A stretch of DNA of 64,000 bases from Methanosarcina sp. MTP4 (GCF_000970045.1 NZ_CP009505.1:248001-312000); one strand, 5' to 3'; counted from the stretch's first letter, positions 16,919-25,890 are shown. A program made the numbers and translations. The notes: a model not told the origin generated them from the sequence alone.

Positions 16919-18001
16919 TTAGTTATCGCTAAAGAAATTCCTGACTGCCTCTGAAATTTGTTTCAGGTCCTCTCCCGAAAGTCCCGGGTGTACGGGCAGG
17001 GAAAGCACTTCTTTTGCAGCTTTCTCAGCCTCGGGGATCATGTCCCTGTATCCCAGGTTTTCGTACAGGGGCTGGTCTGGAATCGTTCTTGGGTAATGGA
17101 CTCCCGCCCCGATCCCTTCTTTTCCGAGGAAGTCTGCCAGCAGGTCCCTTTCTTTGACCGTGACCGTATACTGGTGGAATACGTGGGTGCACCCCTCCTT
17201 CACGGACGGGGTCCTGACCCCCGCAAGCCCGGCAAGTTTCCCGGACAGGAATTCTGCGTTTTTCCGGCGGCGGGAGTTGAAGTTTTCCAGTTTCCCCAGC
17301 TGCACGATCCCGATTGCCGCGGCAATGTCTGTCATGCGCAGGTTATACCCTAACGTTTCGTGCAGGTACCTGATCTTTGAACCGTGCGCCCTTATCAGCT
17401 TTGCTTTTTCCGCAACTTCCCTCTCGCTGGTAGTGAGCATTCCTCCCTCTCCGGTGGTCATGTTTTTCGTGGGATAGAAGCTGAATGTCCCTGTCCCGAA
17501 ACTCCCTACTTTCTTTCCCCGGTACTTCGCACCGTGCGCCTGGCAGGCATCTTCTATTACGGCAAGACCGTGGTCTTCCGCAAGTTCCAGGATTACCTTC
17601 ATCCCTGCAGGGTGACCGTAAAGGTGGACAGGCATAATTGCTTTTGTTTTCGGGCTTATTTTCTCCTGGATTTTTTCAGGATCAAGAGTGTATGTTTCGG
17701 TTTCGATGTCTGCGAATACCGGCCTTGCGCCCGTATACAGGATGGAGTTCCCACTTGCAACAAAGCTGAATGGTGTCGTGATGACTTCATCCCCCTGTCC
17801 TATTCCGTGGGCGAGCAGGGCGCAGTGCAGGGCAGCTGTTCCGGAATTCACGGCAACGGCATGTTCACATCCGAGATAACCGGCAAAAGCCTCTTCAAAT
17901 TCCTCAACTTTCGGGCCCTGGGCCAGCATTCCTGAATACAGGACCGCCGACACTGCCTCTAACTCTTCCCCCCCGAGTTGAGGTTCTGCAATTCCTATCA
18001 T
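16919..18001 (-). CDS. DegT/DnrJ/EryC1/StrS-family sugar aminotransferase
   Basis: A 360-aa PLP-dependent enzyme that aminates keto-sugar nucleotides. Seen: [13 protein letters not shown] near residue 58 (cofactor phosphate binding), EDACQAHGA (about 150), and the Schiff-base Lys in [14 protein letters not shown] (about 185). Length is typical. ATG at 18001 follows GGGGGAAAC. By context it should transfer an amino group to the 3-keto-GlcNAc(A) made by the neighbouring 3-dehydrogenase (WlbC/WbpE-like). The next enzyme in the pathway, an N-acetyltransferase, is found only as a relic immediately upstream. Confidence 0.88.
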   Translation of the reverse strand: MIGIAEPQLGGEELEAVSAVLYSGMLAQGPKVEEFEEAFAGYLGCEHAVAVNSGTAALHCALLAHGIGQGDEVITTPFSFVASGNSILYTGARPVFADIETETYTLDPEKIQEKISPKTKAIMPVHLYGHPAGMKVILELAEDHGLAVIEDACQAHGAKYRGKKVGSFGTGTFSFYPTKNMTTGEGGMLTTSEREVAEKAKLIRAHGSKIRYLHETLGYNLRMTDIAAAIGIVQLGKLENFNSRRRKNAEFLSGKLAGLAGVRTPSVKEGCTHVFHQYTVTVKERDLLADFLGKEGIGAGVHYPRTIPDQPLYENLGYRDMIPEAEKAAKEVLSLPVHPGLSGEDLKQISEAVRNFFSDN

Positions 18002-18245
18002 TTTAAAATGTTTCCCCCTAATTGAATAAATATTCTTAGAATATAAGTTTTAGCCTTCCATGAATATTCTTTATATGTATTCTCTCTGTGTATCCCCGTA
18101 TATTCTCAATATTCTCTCTACGTATCTCTCTTATATGTTCTAAATATCTTTTTTAAATTGAAACTGGTTTATCCACATCATAATTTAAATGTATAATCTT
18201 AAAGTTTCATTATAGGTACTCAATTATTGTACTTTATCCTGTATG

Positions 18246-18600
18246 CATTCGGTTCTTATATGCTTCATTTATGTGACTCTGGCTCCGATCGGGGCACCTC
18301 CGGAATACCGGGTCTTCAAGTTAGTATTCCCTGCGGATAGGATGTTTATTATTTGCAAGCATGGCACAGGGCTCGATATACACGTTGCCTTCAGTCAGGA
18401 CGTTTCCCCTGATGGATGTTTCCCCGCACGTTGATGTTATTTCCTATTTTCACTTTCCAATCTATGATCAAGGTGCTCCCCACCAGCAAATTTTCCCCCA
18501 TTTCAGTATTTTTTTCCCTGACCATTGATTTTCGTGTCCGGGTTTTAAGTTCCTTACCTGTACCCTTTCCTGAAAATCGGTCTTGCCCATGAAGCACGGT
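18246..18600 (-). pseudogene. Relic of a left-handed beta-helix (hexapeptide) N-acetyltransferase
   Basis: Three minus-strand frames in order give pieces of one hexapeptide-repeat acetyltransferase. First frame: GENLLVGSTLIIDWKVKIG then NNINVRGNIHQG, ending at a stop at 18391. A one-base shift in the GGGG run near 18405-18408 restores GNVLTEGNVYIEPCAMLANN and KHPIRREY, ending at a stop near 18320. A third frame gives RYSGGAPIGARVT. The family hallmarks are an IEPCAM.AN.KHP-type turn and a GAP segment, as in WlbB/WbpD-like enzymes. It lies upstream of, and on the same strand as, the aminotransferase, exactly where the acetyltransferase of the pathway belongs. The 5' limit is uncertain. A homopolymer sequencing error could explain one shift, but not all. 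Confidence 0.7.
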
Positions 18601-18844
18601 ATATTATGATGGCGAACACGTCTTTTATTTGCCCTGCTTTTCAATGTATCGGGGTTGCCATAATCGTTTTCCGACGTTCTGGGTGCTGAATTCTCTCTTC
18701 TAAAAAACTTCGACCTGTATCTCCCCAACATTATAATATATTATATTTTATTTATATTTTATATGATAGCCTTTAATATTTTTGCATTTATACCTTAAAA
18801 GGGGGTTTAGTTTAGATGTACATTTATAAGGGGGTGAGCAGGGC

Positions 18845-20431
18845 TTGTCTGTAGCCCTTGCACTTGGTCTTTATTCTTTGATTTCCGAGCCTGTAAGCAT
18901 AGTGTCTTCTCCGTCTCCGTTTTCCGAGAAGGCGCTCAGGCACGAACTTACGGTAGTGATCCCGGCCTGTAACGAAGAATCTTCCATCGGAAGCAAGGTT
19001 TTGCTTGCGGCACATTATGCTGACCGGGTACTTGTGCTTGATAGGGGCTCTACTGACCGGACCATGGAAGTGGCGGCTCTGGGTGGGGCAAGCGTCCTTC
19101 CGCAGGCAGGGGGAGAAGAAGCGCTGCTGAAGGTCCTTTTCAAGGCATCTTTTGATTCGGAACTCGTGGTGCTTATTTATCCGGAATGTATGCAGGATAT
19201 CGACCTGCTTTCTCATGTGCTCGATCCTTTGAGGAACGGAGGCTTTGAACTTTCGGTAGGTTCCTGGCCGTGCAGGTTTTCGCACGAGATGGAAAACGTC
19301 AGGCTTCTGAACGGGAAAAAAGCCTGCAGGGAAAAAGTAGGTTTCTTTGCCGTAACAGCCGCTTCGCTTCAAAAGCTCAACTCAGGCCCTGCACATCTGT
19401 CTTTGGGGTCCCTTATCTCCGCCGCTGAAGCGGAAAATATCAAAATAAATTACATGAGCTTTAATGCGGATCCGGTGTTCAGAAAGCTGGAAAGCTGCAG
19501 CATAGGGGTTGTTGTCCCTGCCTATAATGAAGAAAAGCTTATTGGGGAGACCCTGAGCGGAATTCCGGAATATGTGGACAGGATCTACTTGATTGATGAC
19601 GGCAGCACGGACCGGACAGGGGAGATTGTGAAAAGCTTCAGGGACCCGAGGGTCCTGTACCTGCGCCACGATGAAAATAAAGGGGTAGGTGCAGGGATTA
19701 TCGACGGGTATAAGCTGGCTTTGAAGGATGAAATGGATGTTGTGGCCGTTATGGCCGGGGACAACCAGATGGACCCCGCCGAACTGCCCCGACTGCTCTT
19801 TCCGATCCTCGAAGGGGAGACTGACTACACCAAGGGCAACAGGCTTCTTTCCGATAGTTTCAGGACCGGCATGAGCCCCTGGAGGTCTTTCGGGAACACG
19901 CTTCTCAGCTTGCTTACGAAGATCGGAAGCGGATACTGGCAGGTCACGGACCCTCAGAACGGGTACACGGCTATTTCCAGGCAGGCTCTTGAGGCCCTGG
20001 ACCTTGACGCAGTATATCCTTATTACGGCTACTGCAATGACCTGTTGATCAAATTGAACGCTTTCGGGATGAGAGTCATGGACGTGGTGATTCCCGCCCG
20101 TTATGGCAGGGAGAAATCCTCTATAAAATACAGCAGGTACGTCCTCAAGGTTTCACCAATGCTCTTTAAGGGTTTTCTCTGGAGGCTAAGGGTCAAGTAC
20201 ACGGTCCTGGACTTCCATCCACTGGTCCTCTTCTACCTTGCCGGGATGATTGCCCTACCTTTTGGTGTGCTCTTCGGATTCTGGGTCTTTCTGCAGGCGC
20301 TGCTGCAAACTCCGCTTCCTTCCTACTATGTCCTGCTGGACCTTTTCGTGCTGGGTATGGGTGTCCAGATGCTTCTCTTCGGAATGCTTTTTGACATGCA
20401 GGCTGAAAAAAAGAGGGCAGTAAATGTCTGA
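18845..20431 (+). CDS. Two-domain family 2 glycosyltransferase with C-terminal membrane spans
   Basis: A 528-aa protein with two GT-A modules. The C-terminal module (about 215-440) is a complete GT2 enzyme of the dolichyl-phosphate-sugar synthase type: GVVVPAYNEEKLIGETL, LIDDGSTDRT, the DNQMDP metal-binding region and the NGYTA motif. The N-terminal module (about 30-210) has the same opening (TVVIPACNEE) but reads DRGSTDRT and lacks a DxD-like site, so it looks catalytically dead. Two hydrophobic spans near the C terminus (about 460-515) anchor it to the membrane. It starts at TTG 18845 behind AAGGGGGTGA. Likely moves a sugar from a nucleotide donor to a polyprenyl phosphate in the adjacent glycan pathway. 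Confidence 0.85.
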   Translation: MSVALALGLYSLISEPVSIVSSPSPFSEKALRHELTVVIPACNEESSIGSKVLLAAHYADRVLVLDRGSTDRTMEVAALGGASVLPQAGGEEALLKVLFKASFDSELVVLIYPECMQDIDLLSHVLDPLRNGGFELSVGSWPCRFSHEMENVRLLNGKKACREKVGFFAVTAASLQKLNSGPAHLSLGSLISAAEAENIKINYMSFNADPVFRKLESCSIGVVVPAYNEEKLIGETLSGIPEYVDRIYLIDDGSTDRTGEIVKSFRDPRVLYLRHDENKGVGAGIIDGYKLALKDEMDVVAVMAGDNQMDPAELPRLLFPILEGETDYTKGNRLLSDSFRTGMSPWRSFGNTLLSLLTKIGSGYWQVTDPQNGYTAISRQALEALDLDAVYPYYGYCNDLLIKLNAFGMRVMDVVIPARYGREKSSIKYSRYVLKVSPMLFKGFLWRLRVKYTVLDFHPLVLFYLAGMIALPFGVLFGFWVFLQALLQTPLPSYYVLLDLFVLGMGVQMLLFGMLFDMQAEKKRAVNV

Positions 20432-20489
20432 TTCAATAATTGTCGTATAGGCCGACAGTTATAGATATGTTCTTCTGACCCTTATCTTT

Positions 20490-21014
20490 TTACCGCTTTT
20501 CAATTCTTTTTTTAATAGAGCTTACAATAAAGAAACTAATTATGATCATGCCCAGGAGTTCACTGATGAAACACGGGGATAATTCGGGCTCGAAGGATCT
20601 TTTGAACATTTCTATAAAGTATTCAAGGCCCGTATGGTCCGGGCAACCTCTCGGAAAGCTCCACCCAAAAAGCGGCCAAAAAAACGTTACAGGATTTGCC
20701 CACATCCTGTCTTCGAGCAGGTGGAAAAACGAACCTGCGGCACAGGTGAGAAGCCATGGGTTTCTTTTCTTTTCATAAATGTAAAACCCTAAAAGGGCAA
20801 GAGACAGGCTAAATAATAAGGTATGGCCTATAATCCGGCCGTTTGCAAGGGTCTGGGCAAAGATTAATTTCCCCAGGGGTTTGTCGACGATGTCGGGAAG
20901 CATGGAGCCAAGGGCAAGGTACCTGAAATCAATAAATTTCCTGAGATGTGGAATTATGAATCCCAGTGAGAAAAAGATCCCCAAAGTAACCCCCAGATGA
21001 CCGAAAAGAAGCAT
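20490..21014 (-). CDS. Membrane protein, YdjM-like (DUF457-type) predicted hydrolase, copy 1
   Basis: A 174-aa protein with about four hydrophobic spans and conserved polar residues between them: GHLGVTLG near the start, LGSMLPDIVDKPLG, GHTLLF, FFHLLEDRMW. The His/Asp pattern (H...D...H...HLxED) recalls the YdjM-like membrane-bound metal-dependent hydrolase family; activity is not established. A closely similar gene (21202-21738) lies 187 bp upstream on the same strand, so this is a tandem duplication. No Shine-Dalgarno is obvious and a TATA-like ATATATAG lies 30-40 nt upstream, so a short leader or a leaderless message is possible. Confidence 0.7.
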   Translation of the reverse strand: MLLFGHLGVTLGIFFSLGFIIPHLRKFIDFRYLALGSMLPDIVDKPLGKLIFAQTLANGRIIGHTLLFSLSLALLGFYIYEKKRNPWLLTCAAGSFFHLLEDRMWANPVTFFWPLFGWSFPRGCPDHTGLEYFIEMFKRSFEPELSPCFISELLGMIIISFFIVSSIKKRIEKR

Positions 21015-21201
21015 CCAAAAATTATAGGGTTTTTCATTTATATCTATATATTCTGTCTCTTTTTATCTTGTATGTGTCATTTCTTTATTCTTTTTATTCT
21101 GTAGATCCATTCTGTTTTTCCTGTATGTTTCTATTCTGTATTCTGCCTGCATTTTTTTTCAATAGGCTCTTAAAACAAAAGGCTAACCTTTTAGCCCGTC
21201 C

Positions 21202-21738
21202 TTAATTCCCGGAAATTTTTGTCTTGGCATAACTGCCCGCAAACAGTGCGGTGATGCAAAATCCGATTATCTCGGAGGTGAACACGCCTGTATAAGCCGG
21301 ATCGTATGCATGGCTGAAGACCACTGTCAAATACTCAAAAAAATTGCCGTAAATCTGGTCTCTGGGAAAACTCCAGCCTGAAAACGGCCAGAAAAGGACT
21401 GCGGGGCTTTTCCAGAGCTGGTCTTCGAAAAGGTGGCAAAAGGATGCCCCTGCAAGGACAAGGAGTTTTGAGTCATCTGTCCTGCGGTAGAGGGTGTACC
21501 CTGCAAAGGCAAGCAGAAATCCGAAAAGCAGGGTGTGGGCAAAGATTCTTCCGCTCCCGATTGTTTCGGCAAGGACTATTCTGCCCAGGGGCTTGTCGAT
21601 CATGTCCGAGAGAAGGGCTCCGAAGGCAACCCAGTGGTAATCTATCCGAAAGCTTTTTTCCGGACGCAAATGGTCCAGCAAATAAGTTACCGAATAAACT
21701 ATCCCCAGGGTAATTCCTATGTGCCCGAAAATGAACAT
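21202..21738 (-). CDS. Membrane protein, YdjM-like (DUF457-type) predicted hydrolase, copy 2
   Basis: A 178-aa paralogue of the preceding protein. It keeps the same ordered motifs (GHIGITLG, LSDMIDKPLGR, AHTLLFGF, CHLFEDQLW, FWPFSGWSFPRD) and the same number of hydrophobic spans. Conservation of the His and Asp residues in both copies argues that both are functional. The SFPR segment and the spacing of the last span agree with copy 1. Substrate unknown; phospholipid or another membrane substrate is a guess from the family. Confidence 0.7.
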   Translation of the reverse strand: MFIFGHIGITLGIVYSVTYLLDHLRPEKSFRIDYHWVAFGALLSDMIDKPLGRIVLAETIGSGRIFAHTLLFGFLLAFAGYTLYRRTDDSKLLVLAGASFCHLFEDQLWKSPAVLFWPFSGWSFPRDQIYGNFFEYLTVVFSHAYDPAYTGVFTSEIIGFCITALFAGSYAKTKISGN

Positions 21739-21836
21739 ACTGTCTAAAAGAAATTAATGTTTAAAAGGCTGTTGTGCCGACCTGCCAGGTGACCTGCCGG
21801 CGCAAAACTTTTTGTTGTATGTAAAATTCGAATTTT

Positions 21837-22541
21837 TCAGGCCTGGCACTCGCTTACCAGTTTCTCGACAAGGTCCTGCTTGATGGCATTGCTCCTGTCT
21901 CCACCGCAGACCATTCCCCTGACTCCGATGATGTCGGGACCGATAGCTTCAAGCAAGGACAGGTCTTCGAATTTCAGGGAGCCGGCGATTGCAACCTGAA
22001 GGCCGTTTTCATGGCCCAGTCCTACGAACTCTGTCAGCTTTTCTTCATCCATGAACTCAAAAGTGGATTTCCCGTCTTTTACTCCGGTGTCCACCATAAC
22101 TACATCTGCTCCTGCTTCAGCGGCAACTGCCGGAAGGAGCATGGGGGAGATTGAGTTGATACGTTCATAGTCCGAGTATCCGGAAGCTACAACTCTTTTC
22201 CTGGGGTCGTAATCCTTTACCGCCTTTACCACTCCAGTGAGTAGTTCAAGGGCCTGTTCTTCGGTCTGGATGTCATAGAGGCCGATTTTAATGTAATCTG
22301 CCCCGGCAACTGCTGCCCCGAGGGCTGTGAGGGCTGCAGTTCCGGGCTTGAAGTTGAAATCCCCTATGGCTGCGCTGATCGGTTGTTCGCCGTTCACGGC
22401 TTCTTTTACATCCCGAACTACCCAGGGGAAGTTGGCTCCAAGGGAGCCTTCTTTCGGATTTTTGATGTCTATGATATCTGCGCCACTTTTTGAGGTGATA
22501 ATTGCCTCTTCCCTGTTGATAGGACTTACAAGTAGTTTCAT
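21837..22541 (-). CDS. mfnB: (5-formylfuran-3-yl)methyl phosphate synthase
   Basis: A 234-aa TIM-barrel enzyme that makes the furan precursor of methanofuran from two molecules of glyceraldehyde-3-phosphate. The N terminus KLLVSPINREEAI, DIIDIKNPKEGSLGANFPWV with the catalytic-type Lys, GDFNFKPGTAALTALGA, and IKIGLYD identify MfnB (formerly DUF556). Length is normal. ATG at 22541 follows GAGGC. It is divergent from a HisA-like gene across a repeat-filled intergenic region. Methanofuran is the first C1 carrier of methanogenesis from CO2. Confidence 0.93.
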   Translation of the reverse strand: MKLLVSPINREEAIITSKSGADIIDIKNPKEGSLGANFPWVVRDVKEAVNGEQPISAAIGDFNFKPGTAALTALGAAVAGADYIKIGLYDIQTEEQALELLTGVVKAVKDYDPRKRVVASGYSDYERINSISPMLLPAVAAEAGADVVMVDTGVKDGKSTFEFMDEEKLTEFVGLGHENGLQVAIAGSLKFEDLSLLEAIGPDIIGVRGMVCGGDRSNAIKQDLVEKLVSECQA

Positions 22542-22585
22542 AAATAAGCCTCTTTTTTATTGTGATATTTGAATCTCGGATAGTG

Positions 22586-22734
22586 AATATTATCCGTTTT
22601 ATTTAATTTATTGGTTTTATCCAATATTATCCGTTTTATTTAATTTATTGGTTTTATCCAATATTATTCGTTTTATTTAATTTATTGGTTTTATCCAATA
22701 TTATCCGTTTTATACAATATTATCCGTTTTATAC
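22586..22734. repeat. 37-bp tandem repeat (3 copies) plus two 19-bp derivatives
   Basis: The unit beginning AATATTATCCGTTTTATTTA recurs at 22586, 22623 and 22660, then a shortened AATATTATCCGTTTTATAC form occurs at 22697 and 22716. The array fills the space between the divergent mfnB and HisA-like genes and so lies in both upstream regions. Confidence 0.95.
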
Positions 22735-22787
22735 AATATATCCTATTTTTATATTTTTTTATAGGATGATGCAATTATGGGATAAGT

Positions 22788-23510
22788 ATGTTCCGCGTAA
22801 TTTTCGTAATGGATATATTTAATCGTAACGTGGTCCTCGCAAAAGGTGGAGTTCGGGAAAATTACCGCCCGGTTTCGGATAGTAGCGGAGTATGCAGCAG
22901 TCCGGACCCCGTAGAGATTGTCGAGGTTTTGCAGCCACTGGAAGTGTACATTGCCGATCTCAATGTCCTGCAGGGCGGCAATAGGGATACCAATTCGGAA
23001 ATTATCCGGGCCGTGAGTTCAAAGGCCGAAACGATGCTGGATTTTGGAGTTTCCTCTCAGAATGACGTGGAAAAAGCCCTCTCTATTGCAAACACGGCGG
23101 TCATAGGCACGGAAACAGGGACATTTGCCGCAATCCGGGAAACCGCTTCCCTATATCCGGGCAGGATAAGTGTCAGTATTGATATCAAACATGGTAAAGT
23201 CCTTAAACAGGACCCTGAGATCCCTTCCGACCCCTTTGAAATCGTGGAAGCCCTGGACGAGTTGCCCCTGAAAGACCTGATTCTCCTTGACATGGACCGG
23301 GTAGGGACAGCTTCCGGGTTTGACCCCGTTTTCCTCAAGGAACTTGCGCTTCGTTCAAAGCACGATGTCTTGCTCGGAGGCGGAGTTCGGAGCATGGAGG
23401 ACCTTTACATCCTTGGAAAAATAGGAGTTAAGGGTGCCCTGGTGGCGACTGCCGTCCACAACGGCTCGATCCCCCTGGAATGGTTGAAGAGCGGGCCGGA
23501 AATTGAGTAA
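22788..23510 (+). CDS. HisA-like TIM-barrel protein (COG1411 type)
   Basis: A 240-aa (beta-alpha)8 protein related to phosphoribosyl-isomerase HisA. HisA-like features are the N-terminal VIFVMDIFNRNVVLAKGG strand, YIADLNVLQGG, LDFGVSS, and the phosphate-binding LLGGGVRSMEDLY near the C terminus. It is not a normal HisA: the first-strand catalytic Asp region differs and the protein matches the separate archaeal HisA-related group. In methanogens and H4MPT-using methylotrophs such genes tend to occur with methanofuran/methanopterin genes, and here it is divergent from mfnB, so a role in C1-cofactor synthesis is inferred. Function not established. Confidence 0.7.
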   Translation: MFRVIFVMDIFNRNVVLAKGGVRENYRPVSDSSGVCSSPDPVEIVEVLQPLEVYIADLNVLQGGNRDTNSEIIRAVSSKAETMLDFGVSSQNDVEKALSIANTAVIGTETGTFAAIRETASLYPGRISVSIDIKHGKVLKQDPEIPSDPFEIVEALDELPLKDLILLDMDRVGTASGFDPVFLKELALRSKHDVLLGGGVRSMEDLYILGKIGVKGALVATAVHNGSIPLEWLKSGPEIE

Positions 23511-23709
23511 ACATTGAGCAGGGGCATTGAATAAAGATATTGGATAAGGACTTTGAGTGGGGATATTGTACATACTTTGAGAAATAATCTCAGGTAAAGA
23601 CATTTTGTAAAGACATTGTACAGACATTTTCAGGGATATTGAGTAACTTTATATGCGATTATCGGGTTTCAAATTTAAGTAAAAATTTGTAGTTTATGAG
23701 GTTTGCAAA

Positions 23710-23946
23710 ATGTCAGAAGAAAACATTCCTGAGGAAAGTGGTGGAGAAGGTTACACGGAAATCAAGGTGGGGGGTGGATGGTACCTTACCATTTCCCTGG
23801 CCCACAGCGAACGCTTCGGGAAAGAATATGTCGAACTTGCAAAGGAACGCAGCGGTACGAAAAAGTCCAGGTTCAACCTGAACCCCAACCATGTCCGGAT
23901 GCTTGGGGAAGCCCTGATTAAATTTGCGGACGAGAACAAGCTGTAA
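23710..23946 (+). CDS. Small conserved protein, possibly PC4-like nucleic-acid binder
   Basis: A 78-aa soluble protein with a GAGGT site 8 nt before the ATG and a TATA-like CTTTATATG about 60 nt upstream. After an acidic N terminus it shows strand-like segments (YTEIKVGGGWYLTISL, GKEYVELAKE) followed by RFNLNPNHVRMLGEALIKF, a beta-beta-beta-alpha plan. That plan resembles PC4/p15-type single-stranded DNA-binding coactivators, where a final helix follows 'L.P.....L', but similarity is weak and the family call is tentative. Confidence 0.6.
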   Translation: MSEENIPEESGGEGYTEIKVGGGWYLTISLAHSERFGKEYVELAKERSGTKKSRFNLNPNHVRMLGEALIKFADENKL

Positions 23947-24027
23947 CTTCGGGTCCGAGTTATTTTATTCTCAATCCGGAGCTTTTCTTCCAAACATTTT
24001 TTTTCTTTTCCCGGAATTCAGGGCTTT

Positions 24028-24651
24028 TTATTTTTGCTCATTTCCCAGGAATTCAAGGATTTTTTCCACAACATCTTTTTCCACAACGTCCGGGTGGCGG
24101 TTGGCATCGATCACAAGAAACCTTTCCGGTTCTTCTGCTGCAAGCCTGAAAAAGTTCTCCTGCACGCCTCGCAAAAATTCGATTTTTTCGAATTTGGTCT
24201 GTTCTCCCCGTTTTCCACAGCGTTCAACTGCTGTATCGGGTTTGATATCGAAGAGGAAGGTCAGGTCCGGGACGACAGTCCAGCCCCTGTGGAGGCCCCG
24301 AACCCATTCCATGGGCTCTTTGATTCGGTTTTTCAGGGTCATGCCCTGATAGGCGTAGCGGCTATCGGAGTAGCGGTCTGAAATTACGGTTTTCCCACTT
24401 CCCAGAGCGGGTTTTACCAGCTTTGCCAGGTGCTCGGCATGGTCGGCGGTAAAGAGAAATAGTTCTGCAAGCTGGTCGGTTTCCGAGAGGATCGCCTGCT
24501 CCACGGCAGTCCCGGTAAGGGTCCCTCTTGTGGGCTCCCGGGTAAAGACAGGGCCAAGAGCCTGGATCTCCGGGTTTTCCTGAAGTCTTTTTACAACCGT
24601 GCTTTTTCCTGAACCGTCAATGCCTTCAAGAGTGATCAGTTTGCCTCTCAT
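24028..24651 (-). CDS. tmk: Thymidylate kinase
   Basis: A 207-aa P-loop kinase that converts dTMP to dTDP. The Walker A GIDGSGKSTVVKRL at residues 10-23, the TREPTRGTLTG DRX-type region, the SDRYSDSRYAYQG motif and a lid segment near 150 are present; length is normal. It lies opposite to the downstream small gene and to DUF166, with a 14-bp minisatellite upstream. No Shine-Dalgarno stands out before ATG 24651. Confidence 0.93.
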   Translation of the reverse strand: MRGKLITLEGIDGSGKSTVVKRLQENPEIQALGPVFTREPTRGTLTGTAVEQAILSETDQLAELFLFTADHAEHLAKLVKPALGSGKTVISDRYSDSRYAYQGMTLKNRIKEPMEWVRGLHRGWTVVPDLTFLFDIKPDTAVERCGKRGEQTKFEKIEFLRGVQENFFRLAAEEPERFLVIDANRHPDVVEKDVVEKILEFLGNEQK

Positions 24652-24787
24652 ACGGACCGCCGTTTTCTTATTTCCTTCTCTTTTGCAGAATTTTTATTAA
24701 TACGGTTTTTACTGAAACGTATTTCCCCTATATAACCTATATGTCAGGGATTTTTCCGGAAGGACATATTTCTGTTTGCCGATTAAT

Positions 24788-24972
24788 ATTTTTAGGTTTT
24801 CGTTTTTAGGTTTTTGTTTTTAGGTTTTTGTTTTTAGGTTTTTATTTTTAGGTTTTTGTTTTTAGGTTTTTGTTTTTAGGTTTTTGTTTTTAGGTTTTTG
24901 TTTTTAGGTTTTTGTTTTTAGGTTTTTGTTTTTAGGTTTTTGTTTTTAGGTTTTCGTTTTTAGGTTTTTGTT
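24788..24972. repeat. 14-bp tandem repeat, about 13 copies
   Basis: TTTTTAGGTTTTTG is repeated about 13 times with rare single-base variants (C or A for G). The array occupies the divergent space between tmk and the DUF166 gene. On the minus strand it reads as a purine-rich CAAAAACCTAAAAA tract. Confidence 0.95.
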
Positions 24973-25005
24973 TCCCAATTCCTGTCGCCCTAACTAAAAT
25001 AAGTA

Positions 25006-25016
25006 CCTATATATAC
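25006..25016 (+). promoter_or_regulatory. TATA box of the DUF166 gene (leaderless-type promoter)
   Basis: CCTATATATAC is centred about 29 nt before the ATG at 25040. Transcription would start at or very near the start codon, and no ribosome-binding site is present, so the message is probably leaderless. Confidence 0.55.
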
Positions 25017-25039
25017 AATATCAAAAATAATCTACAGTA

Positions 25040-25717
25040 ATGACAGTAATCGGAGTTATCACGCGGGGCAAGTATGGAAACCGACTGATCGAGACTATCC
25101 TGAAGCACAGTGGCTTTTCGGTAGTATCTACTGATCTGCCGGAGTTCCTGCCTGTTTTTATCGAGGAGCCTGATGAATTTCTAGAAAATCTTAATTTTGA
25201 CCTGAGTGTCTTTTCCGCAGAGATAGTTGTTACCTATTCCCTGCATCCTGACCTTACCTCTGGGATCGCCCGACTTGCGGCAGAGAATGGGGTGCGTGCC
25301 CTTATCGTACCGGGTGGGCCTTCAAGGGCTTCTGTTCCCGAGCTTGAACAGATCTCCGAGAAATCCGGCATGAGTATCGAGGTTGACGAGATCTGCTGTA
25401 CCCTCGAAGCAAATCCTGCTAACCGGGTCTTTGCGGAAGTTTTCGGGGTTCCGGTTCTCAAGGTCAAAACTAAGGACGGAAAAATCGCAAATGTGGAGGT
25501 AATAAAAGGGGCCCCCTGCGGAAGCACCTGGCAGATGGCAAAGGATCTTGTAGGTGTGCCTGTGAAAGATGCCCCTCCGAAAGCAGGCCTCCTTGTCCAG
25601 CAATACCCTTGTAGGGCTATCCGGGGCGAAATGGGCGGAATTCACGAGTCAGCAGAGCTTCATAAGCAGGCGCTCATAAAAGCACTCGAAGCCGAAGCGC
25701 TGGAAAATGAGGAGTGA
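25040..25717 (+). CDS. DUF166 family protein
   Basis: A 225-aa soluble protein. It opens with VIGVITRGKYGNRLIETI, has a PVFIEEP segment, a TYSLHPDL motif and conserved cysteines at EICCTLE, GAPCGSTW and QQYPCRA, which could bind metal or an Fe-S cluster. I recognise this as DUF166, an archaeal family that some databases label thymidylate synthase without clear support; it is divergent from tmk here, which fits but does not prove a link to dTMP metabolism. The GAPCGSTWQMA motif is the strongest candidate for an active site. Confidence 0.7.
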   Translation: MTVIGVITRGKYGNRLIETILKHSGFSVVSTDLPEFLPVFIEEPDEFLENLNFDLSVFSAEIVVTYSLHPDLTSGIARLAAENGVRALIVPGGPSRASVPELEQISEKSGMSIEVDEICCTLEANPANRVFAEVFGVPVLKVKTKDGKIANVEVIKGAPCGSTWQMAKDLVGVPVKDAPPKAGLLVQQYPCRAIRGEMGGIHESAELHKQALIKALEAEALENEE

Positions 25718-25818
25718 CTATATATTCTTTGAAAAAATATCTTATATACAGGGTTGGGCATCGGGGTTCAGCTTTTTATTTTTCTTGCTGAAATATCTCC
25801 GGCCTTTTAATTCAGGTC

Positions 25819-25871
25819 TGTTAAATTCAGAACTGTTAAATTCAGAACTGTTAAATTCAGAATTGTTAAAC
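25819..25871. repeat. 15-bp tandem repeat, 3.5 copies
   Basis: TGTTAAATTCAGAAC recurs at 25819, 25834, 25849 and partly 25864, directly upstream of the ribosome-binding site of the DUF2111 gene. Confidence 0.9.
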
Positions 25872-25890
25872 TACTTTCGGAGGTGAGAAT

